DNA of 64,000 nt, taken from contig VTFK01000325.1 in NCBI GenBank assembly GCA_009617715.1, forward strand, positions 62,001 to 126,000. The letters run 5' to 3'. A program made the translations under genes and the position numbers. The DNA is from Plectrocnemia conspersa. Its lineage: Eukaryota > Arthropoda > Insecta > Trichoptera > Polycentropodidae. Of the stretch, positions 1 through 9,790 are shown piece by piece (positions within the stretch are counted from its first letter, which is position 1; every line of letters starts with the position of its first letter). Below the pieces are notes generated by a model. That model did not search any database. It was not told the DNA's origin and saw only the letters and a list, made by a program, of their open reading frames with translations.

Positions 1-860
1 AAAAATGTGTTAATCGATACTCTGGCAAATCGCAGATGAGGATGTTTATGAGCCAATTGCATCGCTTCTTAATCACATCTCCAAATGTGAGCGCCTTAAG
101 ATAACATATGATTTAGATGGCGCAAGATCTAATTAATTTTCTAGTACGCGTCCTCTTGTACTAATAGTAATTTAGTCGGCAGTGATAATGGGTATTTAAC
201 GTCTCGGACCGGTTTGTGCTATTAGGTGTCCGTTTTGTAGTAACGAGATATTTCTTCCGTTGTGAGTTGTGTGGTCGAACTATCGAAACGTAGGAGATCT
301 CTCTTTTCGTTGTTAGAGTGGTTGTTATGGTGACTTATAATATATGCCTAATGGCGCAGGTGATTTATAAACAGAATCTAAGCAGTGTTTTTTAATTTTT
401 TTTAATTGTACTTACTTTGTGCTTGAATCGTGTTATTTTAAGTGCTTGGCTAATCAGCGATAAAGCAATATAGCTAGCGCCGATTTACGGTCAATTAGCG
501 CCGGCGCTAAACGTGTGACATTTCAATTAGCGCCTCGTGATGTGAGCCAGCAATAAATAACGGTAACGGCTCATAAATGGCGGTGCATAAGTCAAACAAT
601 TAGGACCCGGAGCCGGATACGATTAATCACCGGCCCCATCTCGCCATTATCGAACTTCTAAAATTGATACCAACCCCCTCCTCTGGAATAGGGAGAGGGG
701 GAGGATAGGAAAAGTTGGGTTGCGAGTCGATTAACGATGGCGATAATCGGTTATCCGTGGTGGCGTCTCTGGGTGGATGTCTATCTGAAAAAATATAATT
801 AATCATCGCAGGAAGAAAATGCGTTCGGGTGGATTTGATTATTAAAAAAGTGTATAATAA
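1..860. other. GC-richer non-coding island at left edge
   Basis: No open frame of useful length or splice-bounded coding block is visible. The stretch is clearly less AT-rich than what follows. It holds several copies of TTAGCGCC, including a 16-bp palindrome, and a purine/pyrimidine-rich segment near 673-705. It resembles the other GC-richer islands of the window and is best described as possible regulatory DNA. This is inference from composition only. Confidence 0.4.
495..510. repeat. 16-bp perfect palindrome TTAGCGCCGGCGCTAA
   Basis: The sequence equals its own reverse complement. The left half, preceded by TCAA, recurs as TCAATTAGCGCC at 523-534, and TAGCGCC occurs again near 475. The CAATTA part is a homeodomain-type core. 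The palindrome could bind a dimeric factor, but no factor is identified. Confidence 0.6.
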
Positions 861-1443
861 ATGAGTTGGGGATGAACTGATGTTATTGAAAAGTAGATTC
901 TTATATCCTTATATAAGTCACTACAATACTATAATAATGAAAATAGATCACCCTTAAAATATTTCATATTAAAAGAAAGAAACAAGTATACCTTCAATGA
1001 AACGAGAAGGTAAAAAATCAATATTCACGCATTTAATATATTTTAGTTAATTGTTTGATCACTGCTATTAAAAATAAATAAATTTCAATAAGCATTCGGT
1101 AGAAAAGTAGGTACTATTATTTGTAACGATAAAATTATATTTGTATTTAATCAGTGTTAAAGAGTTAAATTAACCATGTTTTTAAAAAATATAAAACTCA
1201 TTATTTGTAAAAGTTCATATATGTATTATAGAAATACTAAAACTAAAGATTAGCTTGCTGCTCATTGAAGGGTTACAGTCAATAGTATAAATGATTTTTT
1301 TTTTGCTATGTATATATTTAATTCCTTGTTATATAAATGTTATAGGCTATTAAAAAAACATTAAAACTAGTATTTAATACTGCACCACATTTTTTAAATT
1401 ATAGTTAAAATCACATGAGTAAATTGTATGTATTAAGTCAATG
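861..1443. other. AT-rich 3' flank of the takeout-like gene
   Basis: No gene seen. On the minus strand this is downstream of the takeout-like stop codon. An ATTAAA at 1373-1378 (minus) could be the poly(A) signal, but the region is so AT-rich that this is weak. Confidence 0.3.
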
Positions 1444-2733
1444 TTAAGGTACCAACATTTCTTCAGCCGGTATTGAAGCGAAAAATCTTCCAATTTCTTT
1501 TATCATCCTATTCGTTACTTTTGTCATCATAGGAGGTCCCAACTCTGTGAATATATCTTTCCAATACTCATCACTGAATCGATGAACATTATCAGCTTAT
1601 AAAAAAACAAACAATATTAAAATAAAAATATGCTAATAAATATAACTTTAACAAATTACCTAATTCTTTATTTCCATTGAACAGATTATCAAATCTGTAT
1701 ATAACAATATCCGGAGAATAGTTTGCTTGATACTGTTTTATTTTCCAGTGATTTTTATTATCTTTTCCTTTTACTGTCTCATAATCGATGTCGTATGAAT
1801 ATAATGTTTTACCTAAAAATAATGCATAAATTAAACAAAAAAGTATTGATTGTTTGTATATCAAATCTTACCTATTGTGATATTAGCTCTTCCTGAACCG
1901 GCTACAGTCAATAAACTCGATTTGCCATTTAATTCATAATCGGCTTCCATATATCCACTGTTAGTGTATTCAAGGTAAATCTTCTTACTTTTGCTATCTA
2001 CTCTGAAATGCAAATGCCAAAAGTATATCGTTTTTTGCGGCTTGCTTATACGTCAAAACAGGTTTTTAATTATACAGTTTTTTTCCATCAAAGTCTAGGC
2101 CGTTACCGTGATATTGAAATTAAAAATATAAATGTATAACACTCACTTTAAATCGTTGATTATCGTAGTTGAAGGTCCGTGTAATACGCAGTTGGTCAAA
2201 CTAAACTTGAACGTGGGTGAAACTTTGTTTACAGTATCTTCGATAATGAAGGGTTCGAGTCCGTTAAGTTTTAACTGGGGATCGCCGCTAACCAATAGGC
2301 TAACCAGACTTTGAGCAGTTTTTTTCAAACACGAGTTAAACTGCGGACTCGATTCTTGGCACGGCTTGAAGTATTGTACTGTAATGTAATAAATGCTATA
2401 TTAAATAACAGAATATATAATCAGGCTATGCAATGTTTATGGTAAAAATAAATTTATGTAAAAATATATATGATTGTCATAAAAATATTTTCTAGTGCAA
2501 TTTTCGTGCTAAAGATTTATTTATTTTGCTCGATATTAAAACGTAATCAAATAAATAAAACTAACGTCTAATTGCTTAACATTTAACAGATATATTTTTT
2601 TATCTTTGTGTTGAAGACCTCATTGCTTCTTATTATATTTATAATTACCGAAAAATATTATGTAATTTTACTTACTTTTACTTTTTCCATATCCTACGCA
2701 CAAGCAAACAATAAACAAATTAAATATTCGCAT
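1444..2733 (-). CDS. takeout/JHBP-family secreted protein, five exons, 241 aa
   Basis: Members of this insect family are secreted proteins that carry hydrophobic ligands such as juvenile hormone and act in hemolymph, fat body or chemosensory tissue. Exons on the minus strand are 2733-2676, 2378-2147, 2002-1872, 1812-1660 and 1595-1444. All four introns are GT-AG, and the phases (1, 2, 1, 1) join without a stop. Residues 1 to about 16 form a signal peptide starting MRIFNLF. Cys26 and Cys36 match the conserved N-terminal disulfide pair, and a third Cys is at 83. A sequon NIT begins at Asn137. The family motif FDNLFNGNKEL is at about 181-191, followed by a C-terminal amphipathic helix region with Trp203, ending EEMLVP. 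The length of 241 aa is normal for the family. The ATG was chosen because it opens the signal peptide just before a strong GTAAGT donor. The ligand cannot be inferred. Confidence 0.93.
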
Positions 2734-4229
2734 ATTTTCTAATAAAAATATAAATTTAGTACAATTATTTTAGCACGACGCTACACTAGCTCAATCGGGA
2801 CAAGAATGTTATATATTAGAATATGCCAATACATATATATATACTGAAAACCTGTCCGTCGAAAAATAAACAAAAAACATGTTTAGCAAACGCATAATTA
2901 ATTAAATAAACAAATAAGAACACACAAAAATACGTTGAGAGCGAAATAGGATTAACTTTGGAACAGCTCCAGTGTGTAATCATTCTTTCACTCGTAAATC
3001 TGATATGCCATATTAACATGAGCTGATGTATCTGAATATATTTATATGTATACGAGGTATAAACGAATTCTTTCATCTTTTTCGAAGAAATCATATTCGT
3101 TTTGACTCTTATTTAGTCAAAGGCGTTTTTATTCTACGTGTAGTATTTTTTGTCTCGTATTAACACGAGATGAACATTTATTATATATTCAGCAAACATA
3201 CACGTATATGTATTATATTATATACAGCAATTTCATTATATATTAAGGTCATAATATTTTTCAATACTTTTATATATAAGAAATTCAACATATGCATAAA
3301 TAAGCTTTATATTTTTTTAACATGTAAATAAGCATTATTTTTATCAAATCATATCTTAATATTTTAATAAAACTTTATATTAAGTGACTGCTCAACAGTC
3401 GTGAATTTACTTTGTGCCTAACAATATATAATAATAGAAGTTTATCTATGAATGTTGTGGACCGATTATAATTTTAAGCTAATACAGAGTATTTATCTAA
3501 AAAATCAACAATGTTTTGACCTTTTATATAAATGTATTATTTAGTTTAGCTAAGCAAAATTTATACTTTATTGAAATGGTTTATACAGTAGGTCAGATTA
3601 CACTTGGTTTAAAAAAATTGCATATAAAATTATATGTATATTTTTTTTAAATTTATATATAAACAACTACTTTTTAGAACAATATCTATTACCTTTTTAT
3701 TCGCTGTTTTTATGAAGTAAAACAATGAATTCACAAACATACACGATAAATGTAGTCAATTTTAAAACATATCAACATGAAATATGTCTCTTTTTAAGGA
3801 AACGATAATTGGACCAAATTTAGACGTGAATTTTTTTTTTAATAAATGCAATTTATTTAGACAATATACATATATATTTTTTATTTTTTTCTAAGTAACT
3901 AGAGAAAGAAAAGATCTATCGGAGGCGCACATTATAATATTTGGTACAATTGTATTAGCTTCTTCGATTTAAATTTAGTAATATCTATATTTCAGGTAGG
4001 ATTAAATTATTAAAAATATGTTGTTTGAGAGCAGTATCTTAATTTTGTAGTGTACCATTTTTTGACAAAATTCTATGTTACATCTAATAATACGGTTGAG
4101 CAGTATGTTTTATATTAAAAGTCTTCATTAACTTATATTGCCAATCTATCCACTTTATCGTAGTAATTACCCGTATAAAATTTTATTTATAATTTTAAAA
4201 ACGTTAATTAAATCATGTATGTAGTACGA
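2734..4229. other. AT-rich upstream region of the takeout-like gene
   Basis: No gene recognised. It would contain the minus-strand promoter of the takeout-like gene. TATA-like runs are too common here to assign one. Open frames such as that at 2816-3094 (minus) have low-complexity, AT-driven composition and no family resemblance. A weak AG|GT junction (ATTTCAG followed by GTAGG) is at 3995/3996 on the plus strand. Confidence 0.4.
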
Positions 4230-4560
4230 ATAGAGAAAGGCCTAAGATTAACTTGGATTTAAACCAGTTTTGGAGCAACCTCCTTAACTTTTGGGCACAA
4301 TAGTATCCGTTGAATAATTAACAGGCACGCATCATCGATTTAGTCGGAATAAAATATTAGGCAAAGGCAAACGCCTGATATGGGTAGGCACTTTAGGACT
4401 AAATCTTTTGGTTTCGTGTAATATTAAGGGGCGTCTAGCCGTCGTTATGGCAATTTTACGACCTCTTAATGCATTCTTCTCGGGTCTATTGATTTCGGCA
4501 AACAGCGCCCATTCAAAGCCTTTTTTTAACCTGGCTGTCTAATATTGAATGGGCATATTT
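4230..4560. other. GC-richer non-coding island with inverted repeat
   Basis: The composition rises sharply over AT-rich flanks. No coding frame is seen. It includes a foldback at 4507-4554. Candidate regulatory DNA by composition and structure only. Confidence 0.4.
4507..4554. repeat. inverted repeat GCCCATTCAA / TTGAATGGGC
   Basis: Two perfect 10-nt arms (4507-4516 and 4545-4554) are joined on the left by AGCC (4517-4520), which can pair with GGCT (4533-4536). The result is an interrupted stem of 14 pairs with an 8-nt bulge on the 3' side. It is too short for a typical pre-miRNA. It could be a paired binding site or an RNA stem. Confidence 0.6.
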
Positions 4561-4744
4561 TACAAACACATAGTCGTTGATATTTTATCGCTATTGAGTC
4601 ATATATCAAATAGTATCAATTAGTTTCTAATTCGAATTATACGTCAACTATCAAATGTGTTAAGCTGGAAGTAAAAATATCTAGGGTACATCCGACATAT
4701 TTTATTATGATAACGATTAAATATAGTTCGAGTCAGATTGTTCT

Positions 4745-6113
4745 AAAATAAAATTTATTTATTTATTAATTTATTTAGCTTATTAGCTAATCTTTACATC
4801 AAACAACTTTAAGTATATAAACATAAATAAAAAAATACACAACAGAAAATAAAAATATACACTAATAAGACATAATATTATAATTTATTTCCATATGTAC
4901 GAAGGTGTTTTTTTAATTCCATTTAGGAAACCCGTTATATTTTTGCTTTTTCGGATTATTCTTGGAACATTATTATACAAATTAAAACCTCCATACATAA
5001 CTCCCCTAGCCGTACTCGTTTTCTTATACTTATCTATTTTTAAATTTTCTCTATTTCTAGTATTATATTTATGTACATCTCTATTTCTTATTAAATACTT
5101 ATTAAAATATTCTGGTAACATATTATTTTCTAGCTTATATATAAATACTAAAACATTCATACTCAATATTTCTTGAACATTCAACCATTCTAATTTATCA
5201 ATCATACTTTTACAACTAGTTAATCTATTTTTATTTAAGATTACTTTCATTTCCCTATTTTGTAATTTTTGCAACATTTGTTTGTCTAATTTATTTAACA
5301 TATTTTATATTGTTGCACAATAATTAAAATGGGGCAATATTATACCATTGTAAATTATTTTTTTTTGTATTTAAACCTAATATATTTCTTATTCTAGATA
5401 ATAAACCTATTTTTCTACTAATTTTTTTTAATATGTTATTACAATGTTCTTTAAAATTTAATTTTGTATCAACAATTACTCCTCAATATTTTATACTATC
5501 CACTATTTCTATACTAGTGTTATTTATTACTATTTTGATATTATTATCTAACACATTTTTATAATTAATAAACATACATTTAGTTTTATTCCCATTTAAT
5601 TTAAGTGCATTATTCTTTAACCATATTTCTAATATACTTAATTCATTATTTAAATTATTTACAATTTCTTTAATATTATCACTTATGCAATACATTAATG
5701 TGTCATCTGCAAATAGATGAATTTTACACTTTTTCACATTATTAACTATATCATTATTATTCAATACAAATAACAATGGTTCCAATTTAGACCCTTGTGG
5801 TACTCCATATGACACTAATTTCTCTTCAGAATATACATAAATTATTTTAACTTTTTGTTTTCTTTTATGTAAGTAATTATTAAACCATCTTAAAACTATA
5901 TCACTTATACCTATATTCTCCAATTTCTTTAACATTATTTTTCTGTCTATTGTTTCGAAGGCTCTCTTGAAATCCAAGAAAACTGCTCCAATGATTTTGT
6001 TTTTATCCTTAGATAACAACCAATCATTTATCACTACTTGTAATGCAGTTTCAGTGGAATGTTTTTCTCTGAATCCCGATTGTTGTTCACATATTATGTT
6101 TTGAGAAGTAATT
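4745..6113 (-). mobile_element. 5'-truncated CR1-like non-LTR retrotransposon, copy 1
   Basis: The minus-strand 3' end is an AAAT-type simple tail (about 4745-4790). The element then runs to about 6113, where similarity to the copy at 41.4-43.7 kb stops abruptly within reverse transcriptase. That is the usual 5' truncation of LINE insertions. AAATTTA occurs on both flanks and may be a target duplication, but it is not decisive in this composition. The HSTETAL and YGVPQGS motifs point to the CR1/jockey side of the LINE tree; Daphne-like is possible but unproven. Confidence 0.85.
4885..6113 (-). pseudogene. reverse transcriptase remnant of LINE copy 1
   Basis: The frame translates to RT fingers and palm, with the motifs GAVFLDFKRAFETID, YGVPQGSKL and the catalytic box HLFADDTLM (the YADD equivalent is FADD). 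It is broken by a TGA at about 5480, where copy 2 has Leu in the motif KYLGVIV. A frameshift in a T-run near 5360 follows, and then the C-terminal domain (LNKLDKQMLQKLQNR ... KYNTRNREN) continues in another frame. The start is missing because the element is truncated. It cannot make a working enzyme. Confidence 0.85.
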
Positions 6114-7960
6114 TAAATTTAGTGAATAATATTTATAATATACATCAGGCTATTTTGATTAGAAACTGTATTTTTTTTTAATTATTTTTGTGTAATAATT
6201 GTAAACGTTTACAGTAAAATGTTTATTTTTATTTTAAAGATATTTTTTATAACACTTATTTCGAAAAGACTTTATTGCTTCAATCAGTAGTTCTCATTGC
6301 TTTACATTTGCTCACTTTTCCTCAGACCTCGAAAAAATTTCGCACATCTTAACGAGCCTTAAAAATTTGCTGTTTGTCTAAAAACAATACATGTCAAGCA
6401 CTTTTCGATAAAAGCAAGCAACGTCTAGGACGTTTCGTGTTTTTATCACAAAACGACTTGTTTGGTGACCCGTTATAAATGGATTTACTTGAAATCATTT
6501 AAATGGTATAATGTATATGTATTTATAAAACCGAAAAATATTTTTTATTTTATATATTTTAAATATATCTAAATTAATATAATATAAATTAGAGCATTTT
6601 ACATTTTAACCTCCTGTGTTATAACTGTATTATCTTTAAAATATATTAACACTCAGGATATAACTAAAGGAATACTTAAATATAACTTCTCCTACCCTTA
6701 AATATGTCAATACATAAAGGATGCCGCTTTTACAACTGGTAGGGTGTGAGTTTGCCCACGGACCGTTTCTTTGGCGTGATGAATCATTTGGTTAATATGC
6801 TTTTTGGAATATCAATCAATGAAATTCAAATATATTATATTAAAAAATATATTTGTTTCCTAAAACAGTTCACCTTTCTTTATTGTATTCTAAACCGGTA
6901 CAAATTATCGTCTGAGGCTTTTCAATTAGCGGCAGACAAAACTAGTCAAAATTTAATCTCGGTTCTGGGTAGTGAAAGCAATTTAAAAAGCAGCAAAAAA
7001 AATGCTTACAATAACTTATTACTTCCAAAATCCTATAAATATACAGCTTCATCAAAATTTAGCATGTGACAATGATAATTGAAAATTTTTGAAATTAAAC
7101 ACTGAAGGCGTGTTCAAGTAGTGACCAAAAATAATTTTTGTTTATTGTAAAAACGAGCCATATCCACATGTTTGACTGAAAACGTGCAATGTCCATGTCT
7201 GTTTTTATTTTTTAATATTTTTATAGTACAATTTTTTTTGTTATTCTTTTTATATATCGTATTTCTAAGTATTTTTTTTTTAATTAGGAACAAAAATTGT
7301 TTTTTGCTTTACTGTAAAATTTGGTTTAATGGACATATCTACTTTTTAAAAATAAGTCTTCATTGAAAAAAGTATTCTTTTTTTTAAAAGCACATATTAA
7401 TTTCTGATTTTCAGAATTTTATTTTTTTTTACTGCGCACATATTCATAAAAAAATATACATTTTAAATTTGTTTAACAAGTTAAGCGCAATCTCTGTTGG
7501 TAATATTCTTAAATAAAAAAGTGATTGCAATACATAGGCTAAACCCCTTTTATGGATACTTTTTCCTATTTTCTAAAAAAAAAAAGTTATTATTTAAAAA
7601 TACTGATCTATCGACTGAATAATGAATTGTTTCCAAAATATATTTTTATTTCTGTCTTATTGCTAGTAATGCAAAAGAACATTTAAATGAAATTATAAAA
7701 CTGAAAAAATAATATTAGCTGTCATAATAAAAAGTTTCACAACTTACTATACAAATATGAAGGACATTTATTTATTCAGGAATTAAACTGCTCTCGTTAC
7801 AAGAACATTTAAATATGTCACATATTTTTTTTTAAATAAATATGATAAGAGTATCTTATCTGCATGGATTTTATTAGTAAAATACTAAAATATATGATAT
7901 TATAATACAATTCTTTAAATATTTATATATAAAGTAGATCGAATTAATAAAAATATATAT
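6114..7960. other. AT-rich desert with a small island and a duplicated block
   Basis: No gene. A short GC-richer patch lies at about 6280-6490. The block at 6903-6987 is one copy of a repeat described separately. Open frames near 6746-7069 and 7172-7366 are AT-driven and resemble nothing recognisable. Confidence 0.4.
6903..6987 (+). repeat. dispersed duplicate block, copy A
   Basis: About 85 bp matches 8341-8422 in direct orientation. The block CAAAATTTAATCTCGGTTC and its continuation through GTGAAAGCAATTT are almost identical, and the left part differs at several positions. Copy A lies in AT-rich DNA while copy B lies in a GC-richer island, so A may be a decayed duplicate of B. Confidence 0.8.
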
Positions 7961-8425
7961 CCTGGTGAAGTTCTTCACGCGTAATCTCGTGGAAACACCA
8001 TTGTTTCGGAAAAGTTTACCCTTGCAAACGCGCAAAACGCCATAAAAGGGTATTTATAGAGAGAATAGTATTATTTTTAGACTTAACTGCGCAAATCCCC
8101 GGCGCCGAACACTTCATCCGCGAAACAATGTAACTCGGAACAATTCGCTGGACGCAATAGGTATACGTAAGTAAAGCCGAAAAGCGCTTTTAAAGCACAA
8201 AAACGCATTTTTAACCCCCTTCTTTCTTGCGATATCCGGGAGCTTTTTGTGTGTCCCGTGAGCTTTCCAAAGTTCGAAACTGTGTTGTTGCGAATTAACC
8301 CCTTTATAAACGGGGATTATATTGACTGGCAATATCGCATTATCGTCTGCGGCTTTCCAACTAGCGGCAGGCAACACTAGTTAAAATTTAATCTCGGTTC
8401 TGGGTAGTGAAAGCAATTTGCTAAT
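7961..8425. other. GC-richer non-coding island
   Basis: The composition differs clearly from the flanks. It contains CCATAAA at 8040 and the repeat copy at 8341-8422. A minus-strand open frame (8114-8377) has no recognisable domain, and no splice or start context supports it. Confidence 0.4.
8341..8422 (+). repeat. dispersed duplicate block, copy B
   Basis: Direct-repeat partner of 6903-6987, 1.4 kb apart. It lies at the right end of a GC-richer island, which suggests this is the source copy. Confidence 0.8.
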
Positions 8426-8679
8426 TGATTTTGCTTTGACGTTTATGAGAACTTAACACAAAGGGAAATTTTTAGAGTTTACTATATTTAATTCTGATTA
8501 TAGTTAAGAGTATTAAGTGTTTAAATATTTACTTCTTCATTTATTATTGTTATTTACAGTATGATTTTAATTATATTTTTGATTACATACGCAATGTCAT
8601 TTTTAAAATCATTTGAAAGTTATTTATATTTACATATTTTATTATTATTATTCATTCTATATATAACGAAGAGAATGAG

Positions 8680-9070
8680 TTAATAAAAATTATATTGACT
8701 CATGTCAAAAGCAAATAAATGTCATGTGCCATTTGGTGAACTCGCGTGTGATATTGCATGTCGCACTAGTTAAACACGCTGTTCACATATGGCACCACCG
8801 CACAGGACTTCAAAAAACCATAAATAATCTCGTATGGCCATTTTTTATCGTATTTTATAATTTAGTCTAGATCTAACGCGATTTTCGCTATGACTTTTTA
8901 TATATGGGTAGGGGTTAAACCCCGATACGTTATGAAAGCGCTTCATCACAAAAGGAAACATCGATCGACTCGACTATAAGTGGAAGGATAGAAGTTGTGT
9001 TGCATAAAGATGAGTGTGTGAAGGGTTAGAGGATAGATTCGTCGACAAATGATGAGATAAAGTATATATA
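8680..9070. other. GC-richer non-coding island holding a hairpin
   Basis: No coding frame. It contains the foldback at 8726-8795 and CCATAAA at 8818-8824. The right half carries scattered CG-containing words unusual for the background. Confidence 0.4.
8726..8795 (+). ncRNA. candidate miRNA-like hairpin (unverified)
   Basis: A 5' arm beginning GTGCCATTTGGTGAAC and a 3' arm ending GTTCACATATGGCAC pair through GTGCCAT, GTGAAC and GCGTGT blocks. One-nucleotide bulges separate the blocks, and the loop is about 21 nt. Size (70 nt), interrupted pairing and position in a GC-richer island suit a pre-miRNA. The arms match no miRNA I can name. The strand is not fixed by the sequence. It could also be a paired transcription-factor site. 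Confidence 0.4.
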
Positions 9071-9560
9071 TGATATATATAAACGTACTTATTTACCTAT
9101 CGCTCTCACATTGATTAGATTGTTATCATAAATTTACTAAATTTATTTATGATCTTTCTCTACATCTCCTGATTCTTCTTTATAGCATTTTTGACGTCAG
9201 TTTATCTGTACTTTACTGTCTAATGATATTGATACTTGTATATATTTTCAACCTTTAAAATAATTTTATATAGTGCTACATATAATATTATAATATATTA
9301 TGAATTATTAAATGGACCTAAAAATCTTAAGATATTTATCTTGCACACTACTTTGACCGATCTTAGCTTAATAATACACTATTTATCTAAAGCAATTTGA
9401 CTATTAAATAACATATGTATATAAAAATATTTTTCATCTTCGTATGAAGAATTTGTGGATTTTTTGTGCCCAATCACATTTATTGTGCGTTATTTATTAT
9501 ATTTTAGAATTAAAAAAATGGTAATAATGTATGTCTGTATACCTTTCATTTATTATTTCA
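9071..9560. other. AT-rich non-coding stretch
   Basis: Nothing recognised beyond AT-rich sequence. Confidence 0.4.
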
Positions 9561-9790
9561 AGTATCAATTTTCGAGAGAGCGACCCATGATAAAATCGCA
9601 CCCGGGGCCATAAATAAAAAATATTCTGACATAAGTGAATGCGGCCCAGCATCGTCGATGTGAAATATTCATCATTTTCGAATGATTTATAGTCAGTTGA
9701 CCTGGACGACGATGGATACGGACGTATTGGGCCACTCTGTCCTCAAAAAAAATAAAAAAAACACAATGGGGATCCCTCATAGAAGCTTTC
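9561..9790. other. GC-richer non-coding island
   Basis: A short island with CCATAAA at 9608 and several CG words. A 71-codon minus-strand open frame spans it but has no signal peptide, domain or splice context. Treated as non-coding. Confidence 0.35.

Noticed and set aside
2143..2328. Separate small gene at 2143-2328 (minus) and its antisense frame
   Set aside because: The minus-strand frame is exon 2 of the takeout-like gene, and the plus frame is its shadow.
3991..4000. Third AG|GT junction (TTTCAG|GTAGG)
   Set aside because: Polypyrimidine tract short and donor weak. Not strong enough to call a recursive splice site.
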